This document shows positions 1-9,089 of a stretch of 56,353 nucleotides of DNA, one piece after another. Every line of letters begins with the position of its first letter. The first letter of the stretch is position 1. A program made the translations under genes and the position numbers. The stretch comes from an uncultured Bacteroidota bacterium. GTDB lineage: Bacteria; Bacteroidota; Bacteroidia; NS11-12g; UBA9320. The stretch spans positions 1-56,353 of the forward strand of contig CAJWLP010000007.1 in the NCBI GenBank assembly GCA_913043145.1. Reading direction: 5' to 3'. The notes beneath the pieces are model-generated. The model was not told where the DNA came from and made no database searches. It was given only the letters and a program-made list of their open reading frames with translations.

Positions 1-555
1 GCTTCTCTAAATGGGATAAGTATTTCATTATTATTTGGTTACTTATTCTACTGCATTCATTCAATGTTTTTTATGGGATTTTGCATAATTATTATTGGAA
101 CTTTAACTTCTTTTCTTAGGTATAATTTTTCTAGTATTAAAAAGATTTTTATGGGGGATACTGGAAGTCTAGTTTTAGGCCTAACTTTTAGTATTTTAAT
201 GTTAAAACTTCTTAATATTCAAGATGACAAACATTTCACTTTTCCATTTGATTTCAATGAAATGCCTTTAATTATTTTGGCTATTGTTTTTCTTCCATTG
301 TTTGATACAATTAGGGTAATAGTTTTAAGAATTAAAATGAAGAGGCTTATTTATAAACCCGACAGGAATCATTTGCATCATTATGTTACAGGTCTTGGCT
401 TTAGTCATAAAAGAGCATCATTAACAATAAATACATTAAACTTTTTATTTTCAATATTCATTATTTTAGTATGTATTAATTTTGACTTCATCCATGGTTT
501 AATTGCATATACAACAATAATTTTACTATTACTTTTATTTCTAAATAGGAAATAA
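1..555 (+). CDS. Polyprenyl-phosphate HexNAc-1-phosphate transferase (WecA/TagO/MraY superfamily), 5'-truncated
   Basis: The frame is open from base 1, so the start lies outside the window and 184 C-terminal residues are visible. The family moves a HexNAc-1-phosphate from UDP-sugar to a polyprenyl phosphate on the cytoplasmic face of the inner membrane, the first step of surface glycan assembly. Supporting motifs are GDTGSL (visible residues 52-57), the FDTIRV segment near 101-106, and HLHH at 124-127, which is typical of the WecA branch rather than MraY. Four hydrophobic stretches fit the C-terminal transmembrane helices. It heads a polysaccharide locus. Substrate cannot be told from the sequence. 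The family call is secure; the exact subfamily is inferred. Confidence 0.9.
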   Translation, partial: ASLNGISISLLFGYLFYCIHSMFFMGFCIIIIGTLTSFLRYNFSSIKKIFMGDTGSLVLGLTFSILMLKLLNIQDDKHFTFPFDFNEMPLIILAIVFLPLFDTIRVIVLRIKMKRLIYKPDRNHLHHYVTGLGFSHKRASLTINTLNFLFSIFIILVCINFDFIHGLIAYTTIILLLLLFLNRK

Positions 556-630
556 CAACCCAAAAATATTGTGATATGATATCAAAAAATAAATGATTAT
601 AAATTATTTATCTAGCTTTGTTTATTTGAT

Positions 631-638
631 TATTTTTG
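631..638 (+). promoter_or_regulatory. Candidate -7 element TATTTTTG before the sugar transferase
   Basis: TATTTTTG fits the Bacteroidota -7 consensus TAnnTTTG. A second match, TAGCTTTG, lies at 613-620. No convincing -33 TTG sits 17-21 bases upstream of either. The element contains the TTG that would otherwise be read as a start codon at 636. Weak evidence. Confidence 0.3.
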
Positions 639-749
639 AAAAATTATTTTACATTTATAAACAACAACAATTTGAATATTAATCAAGAAAGATACTCAAT
701 CAAAAATTCGTCAGAGGAATTTTTATCAAACAACAATTCGAAATATTCA

Positions 750-1331
750 ATGAGTTTAGCAAAACGTATTTTTGATTTATTTTTTTGTTTATTTATATCA
801 CCAATTGTGATTTTACTGATTTTTTTAACTGCTTTAGTGTATCCAATTTTTGGTGGCTTCAAGATTTTTTTTCGTCATGAACGGATTGGTTTAAATGGTA
901 AAAAATTTAACCTATATAAAATTCGTACATTTAGGGAAAATAGTTTAGGCCATCTTAAAATTGTAGATAAAGATGAATTAGAAATTATTCCTGTAATTGG
1001 TAATTTTCTTCGATTATCAAGAATAGATGAATTACCCCAAATATTGAATATTTTTAAAGGTGATATGAGTTGGATTGGTCCTAGACCAGAACAATCCAAG
1101 TATGTCAAGGATATAATTTTGCAAACTCCCGAATACAAATTTAGGCACACAGTTAGACCAGGAATAACTGGCCTTGCTCAGATTAATAATCCTAATGCAA
1201 CCTTTAAAGATTATAAAGAAAAGTTGAAATTCGACTTGGAATACATTAGTAAATCAGGCCTATTTTTTGATCTAAAAATCTTTTATCTTAGTCTAATTAT
1301 AATTTTAAAAAATATTTTTAAATCCAATTGA
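750..1331 (+). CDS. Initiating sugar transferase (bacterial sugar transferase family, PglC/WcaJ-like)
   Basis: Transfers a sugar-1-phosphate from a nucleotide sugar to undecaprenyl phosphate at the inner membrane. From ATG 750 it has 193 residues: an N-terminal hydrophobic re-entrant helix beginning KRIFDLFFCL, a basic RHERIGLNGK segment, the catalytic Asp-Glu pair in RIDELPQ, GDMSWIGPRPE, and RPGITGLAQIN near the C-terminus. This is the monotopic single-domain form. The frame can be extended to a TTG at 636, adding 38 Asn- and Lys-rich residues that homologues of this type usually lack and that would begin inside a promoter-like element, so 750 is preferred. It follows another initiating enzyme and lies 10 bases before the export gene. 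Confidence 0.88.
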   Translation: MSLAKRIFDLFFCLFISPIVILLIFLTALVYPIFGGFKIFFRHERIGLNGKKFNLYKIRTFRENSLGHLKIVDKDELEIIPVIGNFLRLSRIDELPQILNIFKGDMSWIGPRPEQSKYVKDIILQTPEYKFRHTVRPGITGLAQINNPNATFKDYKEKLKFDLEYISKSGLFFDLKIFYLSLIIILKNIFKSN

Positions 1332-1341
1332 AATAAATAAA

Positions 1342-3732
1342 ATGTTTAGACTCAAATATTTTTTAACATGCACAATTTTTTTCATCACCCAATTAGTTTT
1401 TTCTCAAGGTTGGCTTGGTAAGAACCTTAGTGATATTAATGTTGAAGAATTATCAAAATCTGAACGTGATGAGATCAAAAAAGCTGCTAGTCTAAATGGT
1501 TTAAATGATGCAGATTTAGAGGCTGTACTTAGATCCAGAGGTATTAGTTTTAATAAAAATAAAGACTATAGACCTTTAATTAAATCTGCAAATTCTATTG
1601 ATTCTATTTCTGAAAAGCGATTTAAAGTTAATGAAAATGTGTTACAAAGTACAGTTGCTATATATGGACAAGAGTTATTTGAAAATAAAGATGCTGAATT
1701 TATTCCTAACAATAATATTGCTCCAACATCTGATTACATTCTAGGTCCGAGTGATGAAATTGCAATAAGTATTTTTGGTTTACAAGAGGAAAATTTTGAT
1801 GCTAAGATTTCGAGTTATGGGACAATTAAAATCCCGTTTGGTGGCCAAATAACTCTATCCGGATTAACTATTTATGAGGCTGAGCGTCTTCTGAAAGATA
1901 AATTGAGAAAGGTAGGTTATAATTCTTTGAGTAGTGGTCAAAGTAAATTAAATATACAAATAACTAAGTTTAGAACAATCAGAATCATGGTGTGGGGCGC
2001 AAAGCAGTCTGGTGTTTTTTTATTACCAAGTGTATCAACAGCTTTTCACGCATTATTTTCTGCTAATGGTCCAGGATTAAACAGAAGTTACCGAAATATT
2101 AATGTTATTAGAAATGGGGAAATAGTCAGTAATATTGATTTATACGAATTATTATCAAAGGGTACGACCTCCTCTGATATTACTTTAAAAGATAATGACA
2201 TAATTTTTATACCATTTTACAACAGAAGAGTTAGACTAAGAGGAGAAGTCAAAACACCTGCGGTATTTGAGTTGTTACCTAGTGAGAATATTTTATCCGC
2301 AATAAATTATAGTGGCGGATATACAGAAATAGCTTATAAAGATGCCTTGGAGGTAATACGATATGGTAATAAGCAAAAAGAGTTTTTTAATCTAGCAATA
2401 AATGAATTAAATGATTTTGAGCTAGTAGGTTCAGAAATAATTACCATTCCATCTATTATAAATAACTTCAAGTATAGAGTTAAAATAGATGGGGCTATAG
2501 AAAGACCAGGCTATTATTCTATGGCCAATGGTTTAGATTTAAAAAAAGTTATAGAAACAGCTGGGGGTCTTAAAAAAAGCGCTTTGTTTAAATATGTAGT
2601 AATCTCAAGTAAACCACCTGATTCAAGGAGTTATTTTTCTTCATATAATTTGGATTCAGTCCTATCTGGTTCCTTAAAAGTTGAACTTCAAGAAAATGAT
2701 GAGATTTTAATAGGAGACAGTTTAGACTTGTACCCTCTCGATAAAGTGAAAATTTTTGGTGATGTCATTAACCAAGGTGAGTTTGAATATGGCTCTAATT
2801 TGTCAGTTTCTAAATTATTATATCTGGCGGGTGGGTTTAGAAAAGAAGCTCTAACCACAAGTATTCTTATTTCTAGAAAGGTAGAAGACGAAAACAAGCT
2901 ATCTACAGTAGATCGAATAAGTTCTAAAAGAGATTTTTGGAATGACAAATATCTTAATGAATATCTGCTCAAGCCTGGTGATATAATTACTGTATCTAAA
3001 AACCCTTATTACCGAGAACAGATATACATAACTCTAGAAGGAGAATTTAATGTGCCAGGTGTTTATCCAATTTCTTCTTTAAATCAAAATCTGAATGAAA
3101 TCATTATAAAGGCTGGTGGAATAAATAAATACGGTGATGCAGATGGAAGCTATTTAATAAGAATAAAGTCTCAATTAAAGTTAACTAATATCAATAAATC
3201 CAAACAAGATAAGGTACTCAATGAAATTTACAAAATAGATACAATCAAAAATAAATATTTAACTACAAATTCTGATACTACTTTATTTGATACAATCGTT
3301 GTAGGTGGTTATGGAAATTTTAATGAAATCGCTAGTGATTTCATTCTTAAGTCTGGAGATCGTTTTATAGTTCCTCCTTCTGAATCTACTGTAAATGTGA
3401 GCGGTGAAATATATAATGAAAATATTTTTGTTTATAAAAATAAAAGCTCAATATCGGAATATATTTCATTAGCAGGTGGACTAACAGAAAAAGCTAAGAA
3501 AAATAAGATTTACATCATCTATTCCAATGGAATGAGTTCTAAGTCGAAAAACTTTTTAATTTTCTCTTTAAAACCCAAAATAAAACCTGGATGTAAAATA
3601 ATTGTACCCATTAAGGAAAATAAAAATAATTTTTCATCTAATTTATCATCTACTGAGAAGGTTACTCTTTATTCTGTTTTAGCATCTACATTCTCATCTG
3701 TTTTATATATGATTAGTCAGATTAATAAGTAG
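1342..3732 (+). CDS. Polysaccharide export outer-membrane protein with multiple SLBB domains (Wza-like)
   Basis: Likely forms the outer-membrane channel for the exported glycan. The 796-residue product begins with a signal peptide ending VFSQG near residue 22. A Poly_export domain starts around SDYILGPSDEIAISIFG (about residues 130-210). At least five SLBB-type repeats follow, recognisable by recurring G-x-V-x-x-P-G-x-Y/F and AGG motifs. A hydrophobic helix closes the chain (SVLASTFSSVLYMISQI). E. coli Wza is about 380 residues; the long multi-SLBB form is common in Bacteroidota. No cysteine lipobox is seen at the expected site, unlike Wza. It precedes the flippase by 10 bases and is probably cotranscribed. 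Confidence 0.88.
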   Translation: MFRLKYFLTCTIFFITQLVFSQGWLGKNLSDINVEELSKSERDEIKKAASLNGLNDADLEAVLRSRGISFNKNKDYRPLIKSANSIDSISEKRFKVNENVLQSTVAIYGQELFENKDAEFIPNNNIAPTSDYILGPSDEIAISIFGLQEENFDAKISSYGTIKIPFGGQITLSGLTIYEAERLLKDKLRKVGYNSLSSGQSKLNIQITKFRTIRIMVWGAKQSGVFLLPSVSTAFHALFSANGPGLNRSYRNINVIRNGEIVSNIDLYELLSKGTTSSDITLKDNDIIFIPFYNRRVRLRGEVKTPAVFELLPSENILSAINYSGGYTEIAYKDALEVIRYGNKQKEFFNLAINELNDFELVGSEIITIPSIINNFKYRVKIDGAIERPGYYSMANGLDLKKVIETAGGLKKSALFKYVVISSKPPDSRSYFSSYNLDSVLSGSLKVELQENDEILIGDSLDLYPLDKVKIFGDVINQGEFEYGSNLSVSKLLYLAGGFRKEALTTSILISRKVEDENKLSTVDRISSKRDFWNDKYLNEYLLKPGDIITVSKNPYYREQIYITLEGEFNVPGVYPISSLNQNLNEIIIKAGGINKYGDADGSYLIRIKSQLKLTNINKSKQDKVLNEIYKIDTIKNKYLTTNSDTTLFDTIVVGGYGNFNEIASDFILKSGDRFIVPPSESTVNVSGEIYNENIFVYKNKSSISEYISLAGGLTEKAKKNKIYIIYSNGMSSKSKNFLIFSLKPKIKPGCKIIVPIKENKNNFSSNLSSTEKVTLYSVLASTFSSVLYMISQINK

Positions 3733-3742
3733 TTGTATCATA

Positions 3743-5047
3743 ATGATAAAGAATGATGTTTTAAATAAAGGTGCATTGTACAACCTTTTTGGAACAGGAA
3801 TTCCTTTACTTGTTGGACTCATATCTATTCCAATTTTACTAAAATCATTAGGTAATCAAAGTTTTGGCCTATTAACACTTATCTGGACTGCTATTGGGTA
3901 TTTTGGGCTTTTTGATTTTGGACTTGGTAGAGCTTTAACACAACAAGTAGCCTCATTCCGATCAAATCAAAATTCAAATATAAGTTCCCTTATCAGAACA
4001 GGATTAATCTCTGTGTTAATTCCTGGAATAGCAGGTGCAATTATAATGTACTATGTATCTCTATATTACATAAACGAATTACTTTTAATTGATGATGGAA
4101 GTAAGAAAGATCTAATACGAGCGTTTTCATATGCTGCTTTGTCTATTCCTTTAGTTACCCTTAGTTCTGGACTCAGGGGGATCCTCGAAGGGTTTGAGGA
4201 TTTTGCTAGATCTAGTTTCTTAAGAGGTTTATTAGGAGTCTTAAATTTTCTAACCCCTATGATTATCGTTCTACTAGGGAATAACTCTTTGTTTCATATT
4301 GTTTTAAGTTTAATCATATCAAGAATAGTTATGGTGATCTTGAATGCTTATTGGGTATATCCTTATATGAAAACCAAATCCATAACAGCCAAAAAAATCG
4401 TAATACGTAATCTAATAGATCTTTTGAAATTTGGTTTGTGGATGACAGTTTCAAATATTGTTAGTCCATTTATGGTTGCTGCGGATCGCTTTATAATTGC
4501 ATCAATCCTAGGAGCATCTTTACTAACTTACTATACTGTGCCCCAAGATATTGTTATTAGACTTCTAATAATACCAGCTGCAATAGCAACAGCTTGGTTT
4601 CCACGATTTGCTAAGTTAAACACAGATTCAGATATTAAAAAAAGCAAGAAACTAGCAACTCAAGGTTATAAATATATTTTCATTATTCTGGGACCACTGT
4701 GTATATTTTTAGCTATTTTTTCTAATCAGTTACTAGAAATATGGATCAATATAGAATTCGCTAAGAATGTTGGATCCATAGCAGTGATACTTTTAGTTGG
4801 TGTCTTTTTTAATGCACTAGCTCATATACCTTTGGCCTCTTTACAAGCTACAGGCAAGGTTAAAACTACTGCTCTTCTCCACGTAGTAGAGCTCTGCCTT
4901 TATTTGCCGTTATTATTCTACTTAGTACCCCTAGCAGGGATAAAAGGTGCTGCATTAATCTGGACGTCCAGAACTACTTTAGACTTTGTTTTTTTATTTA
5001 TCTTTGATCGCTATAAGTTAAATGATTATTCAAAATTACAACCATAA
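3743..5047 (+). CDS. Lipid-linked oligosaccharide flippase (Wzx/MOP superfamily)
   Basis: Predicted to flip undecaprenyl-linked repeat units across the inner membrane. The 434-residue protein is almost entirely hydrophobic with about twelve membrane segments. Its N-terminus (GALYNLFGTGIPLLVGLISI) and a central DRFIIASILGASLLTYYTVP segment are typical of polysaccharide transport proteins of the MATE/MOP group. Basic loops between helices fit an inner-membrane protein. It follows the export gene and precedes glycosyltransferases, Wzz and Wzy, the usual Wzx/Wzy layout. Substrate is unknown. Confidence 0.88.
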   Translation: MIKNDVLNKGALYNLFGTGIPLLVGLISIPILLKSLGNQSFGLLTLIWTAIGYFGLFDFGLGRALTQQVASFRSNQNSNISSLIRTGLISVLIPGIAGAIIMYYVSLYYINELLLIDDGSKKDLIRAFSYAALSIPLVTLSSGLRGILEGFEDFARSSFLRGLLGVLNFLTPMIIVLLGNNSLFHIVLSLIISRIVMVILNAYWVYPYMKTKSITAKKIVIRNLIDLLKFGLWMTVSNIVSPFMVAADRFIIASILGASLLTYYTVPQDIVIRLLIIPAAIATAWFPRFAKLNTDSDIKKSKKLATQGYKYIFIILGPLCIFLAIFSNQLLEIWINIEFAKNVGSIAVILLVGVFFNALAHIPLASLQATGKVKTTALLHVVELCLYLPLLFYLVPLAGIKGAALIWTSRTTLDFVFLFIFDRYKLNDYSKLQP

Positions 5048-5067
5048 AGAGGAAACCTATTTCACTA

Positions 5068-5184
5068 ATGCTAGATTGGATATACTTCCTTCTTTACCCA
5101 AAATATTCTGAGACTATTTTAGAAATTAGATCTGGGAATGGGTTAGCATTAAAACATTTGAAAAATCAAGAAAAATATAATTAA
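5068..5184 (+). pseudogene. Possible short gene remnant between flippase and glycosyltransferase
   Basis: The 205-base gap after the flippase contains a 38-codon frame from ATG 5068 to TAA 5184, followed at 5188 by another 14-codon frame. The 38 residues include the stretch ETILEIRSGNGLALKHL, loosely like a nucleotide- or SAM-binding loop, but too short to assign. It may be the decayed start of a lost gene, a small real gene, or chance. The gap has no clear terminator or promoter. Confidence 0.2.
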
Positions 5185-5252
5185 CCTATGGGTGTTGAAT
5201 TTTTTAGAGATCTTTTTTCTAGCAATATTTAATAATAGTTGTAAAAATAAAA

Positions 5253-6068
5253 ATGGTTAGACCTTTTGCATTATGCTTTGTAACCTACTATCCGCATCGA
5301 GATTTATTGACAAGAATTAAAGGTGCTCTAAAAGATGGTTATACTGTTTATATATGGGATAACACTCCAAGTGGAGATAAGCTTTTTCATAACATTAAGG
5401 AAGATAATCTATTTATTCATGGAAATGGAATCAATGAAGGAGTTGGGTTTGCTCTTAACAAATTACTTACCCATGTTCACAGTGAGTTATTCAGCTTAGC
5501 TTTGTATTTTGATCAAGATACTTTGTTTTCCACAGCAGGTCTTAGTTGGATTATGAACTGGTTAAATCATAATGAATTAAATATTAAAGAAACTGCAGTT
5601 TTGAATTTCAAATCTAATACACCCGAAAATGAAATAAAAAAATCTAAACTTCAAAATGCATATTTTGTGATTAGTTCTGGTTCTTTATTTAAACTCGAAA
5701 ATATTAGAAAAATCGGTTGGCATAATCCAAAATTTTTTCTTGAGTGTGTAGATTACGAGTTATGTGCTAGGGCGCATTTTTTAAATTTTACAATTTCACA
5801 GGTTTCTGGTTGCCCAGGATTAAATCACTATGAATTACAACCCTTTAATAGTGCCATTATATTTAACAGGAAATTTGAATTCAGACTATACTCAATCAAT
5901 AGAAATTTTAGTTTCATCTTTAATTTATTAAGGTTGTCTTTAAAGTCATTATTTAAAGGTCATTTTATGTTAGCTTGGTATTTTTTTAGGAATATTATTA
6001 CTCATTTATTAAATCAAATCAGAGCTATATTCTTAACATCATTAAATATCTTTACAATTGTTAAATAA
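5253..6068 (+). CDS. Glycosyltransferase family 2, rhamnosyltransferase-like
   Basis: A 271-residue cytoplasmic or membrane-associated enzyme that probably adds a sugar, perhaps rhamnose, to the growing repeat unit. The N-terminus has the beta-strand/DNTPSGD loop of a GT-A fold (about residues 30-45). GINEGVGFALNKLL resembles the N-x-G-x-A-x-A-x-N motif of RfbF-type rhamnosyltransferases, and YFDQDTLF (about 88-95) is the metal-binding DQD motif. A conserved DYELCARAH segment and a hydrophobic C-terminus follow. It ends 2 bases before the next gene. The sugar is inferred from family resemblance only. Confidence 0.82.
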   Translation: MVRPFALCFVTYYPHRDLLTRIKGALKDGYTVYIWDNTPSGDKLFHNIKEDNLFIHGNGINEGVGFALNKLLTHVHSELFSLALYFDQDTLFSTAGLSWIMNWLNHNELNIKETAVLNFKSNTPENEIKKSKLQNAYFVISSGSLFKLENIRKIGWHNPKFFLECVDYELCARAHFLNFTISQVSGCPGLNHYELQPFNSAIIFNRKFEFRLYSINRNFSFIFNLLRLSLKSLFKGHFMLAWYFFRNIITHLLNQIRAIFLTSLNIFTIVK

Positions 6069-6070
6069 AG

Positions 6071-6799
6071 ATGGAAATTGGAATTATAACTTATGGTGAA
6101 GAATTTGATTTTGAAAAAATATCCAAGATATTCAAAAAACATTTTTCTAATGCAAAAATTTTAGTCATTAATAACAAAAAAGATTATGCCAAAGCTCCAC
6201 AAATTCAAGGAACTAATAAAGATTATGAGTTTAGCGGCTATCTCGAATTGTCTAACTGTTTTTCTAGTTCAGGGCCATATTTGATATTCAACGACACCTT
6301 GTTTACCAGTCATTTTACAAAAGGATGGATTTGGTTAATATGCAAATTTATACTTGTAAATAACAATTGTAAGAATTATATATATGGTGACCTTAGGTTC
6401 GATGGGACTAAATATGAAGAGAGACCAAATCCCTTTTTAGCCTCTTGGTTATTTGTAATACCAAATTATGAAACTCTAAAAAAATTTCAATTTAATTTAA
6501 AATATAGTCTCGATAACAGATTAATTTCTACTAGTAAAGGATATGAAGAGTTTTTAAATCAGTGGATATCACCCAAATCAAAATTTAGTGGATGGCACGG
6601 TGAATCTTATTGTGAACTGACAAAAGTCAGAAAAAAAAGATCCATAATTATTGAGCATCGATTAAGTAGAGTTCTTAAAATGAATGGTATAGAAATAAAA
6701 AGTATTGGTGTAAATAATCCAATTTTTTACCAGCTATTGAGAATTGTTGATCGAGTAAAGACTCGATTTATTGCCTTTAAAAGAAAATCATTATTTTAG
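6071..6799 (+). CDS. Unknown protein of the polysaccharide locus, possible divergent glycosyltransferase
   Basis: The 242-residue product is not recognised with confidence. It starts with a beta-strand (EIGIITYGE), has a second strand plus loop (ILVINNKKDYA), and contains LIFNDTLFTSHF near residues 70-82, which could stand where GT-A enzymes hold an acidic motif. A WLFVIPNYETLKKF segment and GWHGESY follow, and the C-terminus is strongly basic. No signal peptide or true membrane helix is seen. Position between a GT2 gene (2-base gap) and wzz (9-base gap) makes a role in repeat-unit synthesis likely. A GT-A fold is a guess. Confidence 0.6.
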   Translation: MEIGIITYGEEFDFEKISKIFKKHFSNAKILVINNKKDYAKAPQIQGTNKDYEFSGYLELSNCFSSSGPYLIFNDTLFTSHFTKGWIWLICKFILVNNNCKNYIYGDLRFDGTKYEERPNPFLASWLFVIPNYETLKKFQFNLKYSLDNRLISTSKGYEEFLNQWISPKSKFSGWHGESYCELTKVRKKRSIIIEHRLSRVLKMNGIEIKSIGVNNPIFYQLLRIVDRVKTRFIAFKRKSLF

Positions 6800-6808
6800 C
6801 TATACTAT

Positions 6809-7843
6809 ATGAAATTTCAGCAGCAATTAAGAAATAGAGATGCATCATTAGGCGATATATTGTCTCAATTATCCACCTTTTATTTAAGAGTTAAGACTAA
6901 TTGGAAACTTTTTGTTAAATGTATTACTGTTTTTGGAATACTAGGACTTGCAGCTGGGCTCTTTTTTCAGTCTGACAAGAAACAAGCTACTTATATTATT
7001 GCAGCAGAAGAAGAAGGTCCTTCCGGAATGGAAGGACTTTTAGCTCAATTTGGCTTAGATGCTGGAGGGTCTAATCCAGGAGGTGTTTTTGAAGGTGAAA
7101 GTTTAGTTCAATTATTCAAAATACGTTCTATGATTGAGCGAGCACTTTTGTCAGAAGTCATCTATGATAATAAAAGGTTAGTAATCGCTGACTTATTCTG
7201 GAGTGACCTCAGATCATCCAAAAATAAGATTTTTGAAGAAGTTAAATTCTCCACTGATAGAGGTTTGCAAAATAACATATCGGATAGTGCAGTCTACCTT
7301 TTATATAAATATGTAAAAAAAGAGTTATTGTCTGTTTCAAGGCCTGACAAAAAACAAAGTTTTGTTACGGTAAGTTGTACTCATGAAAATCCAGATTATG
7401 CTATGATTTTTACTAAATCTTTGATTGATAATGTGACAGATTTTTACACAGAGACCATAACGAAAAAAGCACGTTATAATCTGGATATTCTTCGTAGGGA
7501 AGTTGATTCAGTTCAGAGAGTTTTAAATGATAATTTAATCAAAGATGCTCAATACACCGATCTGAACATCAACCCATTAATGCAAGCTGGCCGCATTAAT
7601 CAAAATAGATCAAAGATTGATCTACAAATTACTGTTACACTATACGGTGAACTAATTAAAAGTTTAAAATTGGCAGAAGTTTCGTTACGTAAGCAAACTC
7701 CACTGATTCAAATTATAGAGACTCCCCATTATCCATTGGAAAACTCAGGGCTTAAATGGTGGCATTACCTTTTATCAGGGATAGGGTTAGGGTTATTCAT
7801 AGCTTTCTATTTTATTAATTGGAGCGTTCAAAAAGAATTATAA
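6809..7843 (+). CDS. Polysaccharide chain-length determinant (Wzz family)
   Basis: An inner-membrane co-polymerase predicted to control glycan length together with the adjacent Wzy. Of 344 residues, a transmembrane helix lies at about 35-53 and a second near 319-337 (WWHYLLSGIGLGLFIAFYF), with a large periplasmic domain between containing helices rich in polar residues. The segment TPLIQIIETPHYPLENS before the second helix is the family signature. There is no C-terminal kinase domain, so this is the Wzz type rather than Wzc, and no separate tyrosine kinase appears in the window. The periplasmic part carries a glycine-rich loop near 70-95. Confidence 0.85.
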   Translation: MKFQQQLRNRDASLGDILSQLSTFYLRVKTNWKLFVKCITVFGILGLAAGLFFQSDKKQATYIIAAEEEGPSGMEGLLAQFGLDAGGSNPGGVFEGESLVQLFKIRSMIERALLSEVIYDNKRLVIADLFWSDLRSSKNKIFEEVKFSTDRGLQNNISDSAVYLLYKYVKKELLSVSRPDKKQSFVTVSCTHENPDYAMIFTKSLIDNVTDFYTETITKKARYNLDILRREVDSVQRVLNDNLIKDAQYTDLNINPLMQAGRINQNRSKIDLQITVTLYGELIKSLKLAEVSLRKQTPLIQIIETPHYPLENSGLKWWHYLLSGIGLGLFIAFYFINWSVQKEL

Positions 7844-7856
7844 AAACATTTGGATT

Positions 7857-9089
7857 ATGTCCAGAATAAGACGTGTTCTTGGTTTTCTAATGTATTTGCC
7901 AAACATAATGCCATTTTCAGCATTATTTTCAGCAGAAATATTTCCTTGGGCATTTTTATATGCATTAAGAAAAGATACTCGATTTACGTTAAATTATGGC
8001 ATTTTTTTGGGTTACATAACAATATCTTCTTTAATTTTTTTGGGTTCGTTCTCAAGTTTTATAGTTCCAGCACGAGCCTTGTTTGCATTAATTAACGCAT
8101 CAATGATATTTTTCTTACTCATAAATATAAGTAATAAAGAATATGCAATATTGACTAATATATTCCATATAGTTTTTACTGCAAATATTATATTGTGTGG
8201 AGTGCAGTTTCTTGGAATTTTTCCTCCATTTTTAGAACCATTATTTAGAATTTTTATTGATCGATTTACTCATGAAATATATGGTGGAGGTAGAGGTGTT
8301 GCTGGGTTATTTGCTGAGCCATCCTATGCTAGTATGGCATTTCACTACTACTTTGCATTTTATATGTTGAGTAAGAAAATAAATCCAAAATCTACGAGAG
8401 GTATTATTGCTATTTTGGGAATCATTTTTTTTGATTTATTTATAATCCGTTCTGTAACAGGTGTAATTATGATTATCTTGTACCTAGCTAGTTTACAAAA
8501 ATTTAGAGATTTATTAAAAACTGGGGTAGTTTCCATTGTCCTTTTAATTGCTGTAATTTATAATGTAGGTCAGTCGCCTGATGCACCTCGATCTATCGAA
8601 ACAGCATATGACTTCTTTAAATACGGCGAATATCAAGATCCGGTTCCGTGGCTATTAGAGCAATCTGGTTTTAGATTTGTAAGTGTTTGGGCTTCCTATA
8701 AATATGGTTTCACCCATCCCTTTGGTTCTGGAGTTGGCGGGTGGGGTCCAGCTAGTATTCAGGCTATGGATGACATTGGTGTAAAAGCTTCTGCTATGAG
8801 TTTTTTTGCTTCTGCTATGGGTTCAGAGTATCAAGGAGTGAGACCTACCTCTTTTGCTGCAGGACTAATGTTAGAGACAGGTATTGTTGGACTTCTTCTA
8901 TTTATTTTATCTTTCTATCCTTTCATTATTAGGCGTGAGCTTTATATTGATATTCATTCACGATCTATAGTGATATTTTTCCTGTTTAATATATTTGCTC
9001 TAGGGAGCATTGGTGACCCTATTCCTTTTATATTTTTAGCATTAGCATACAGATCCGTAATTGAACCTAACTCCAGATTAAATGATTAG
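7857..9089 (+). CDS. O-antigen/polysaccharide polymerase (Wzy-like)
   Basis: Predicted to polymerise repeat units in the periplasm. The 410-residue protein has about ten membrane helices and one long loop (about residues 235-310). The stretch RGVAGLFAEPSYASM near 140-155 is the conserved Gly-x-x-x-Glu-Pro-Ser region found in many O-antigen ligase/polymerase-like proteins, and HPFGSGVGGWGP in the large periplasmic loop is a second common signature. It starts 13 bases after wzz and its end overlaps the next gene by 8 bases. Wzy rather than ligase is inferred from the Wzx and Wzz neighbours. Confidence 0.82.
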   Translation: MSRIRRVLGFLMYLPNIMPFSALFSAEIFPWAFLYALRKDTRFTLNYGIFLGYITISSLIFLGSFSSFIVPARALFALINASMIFFLLINISNKEYAILTNIFHIVFTANIILCGVQFLGIFPPFLEPLFRIFIDRFTHEIYGGGRGVAGLFAEPSYASMAFHYYFAFYMLSKKINPKSTRGIIAILGIIFFDLFIIRSVTGVIMIILYLASLQKFRDLLKTGVVSIVLLIAVIYNVGQSPDAPRSIETAYDFFKYGEYQDPVPWLLEQSGFRFVSVWASYKYGFTHPFGSGVGGWGPASIQAMDDIGVKASAMSFFASAMGSEYQGVRPTSFAAGLMLETGIVGLLLFILSFYPFIIRRELYIDIHSRSIVIFFLFNIFALGSIGDPIPFIFLALAYRSVIEPNSRLND

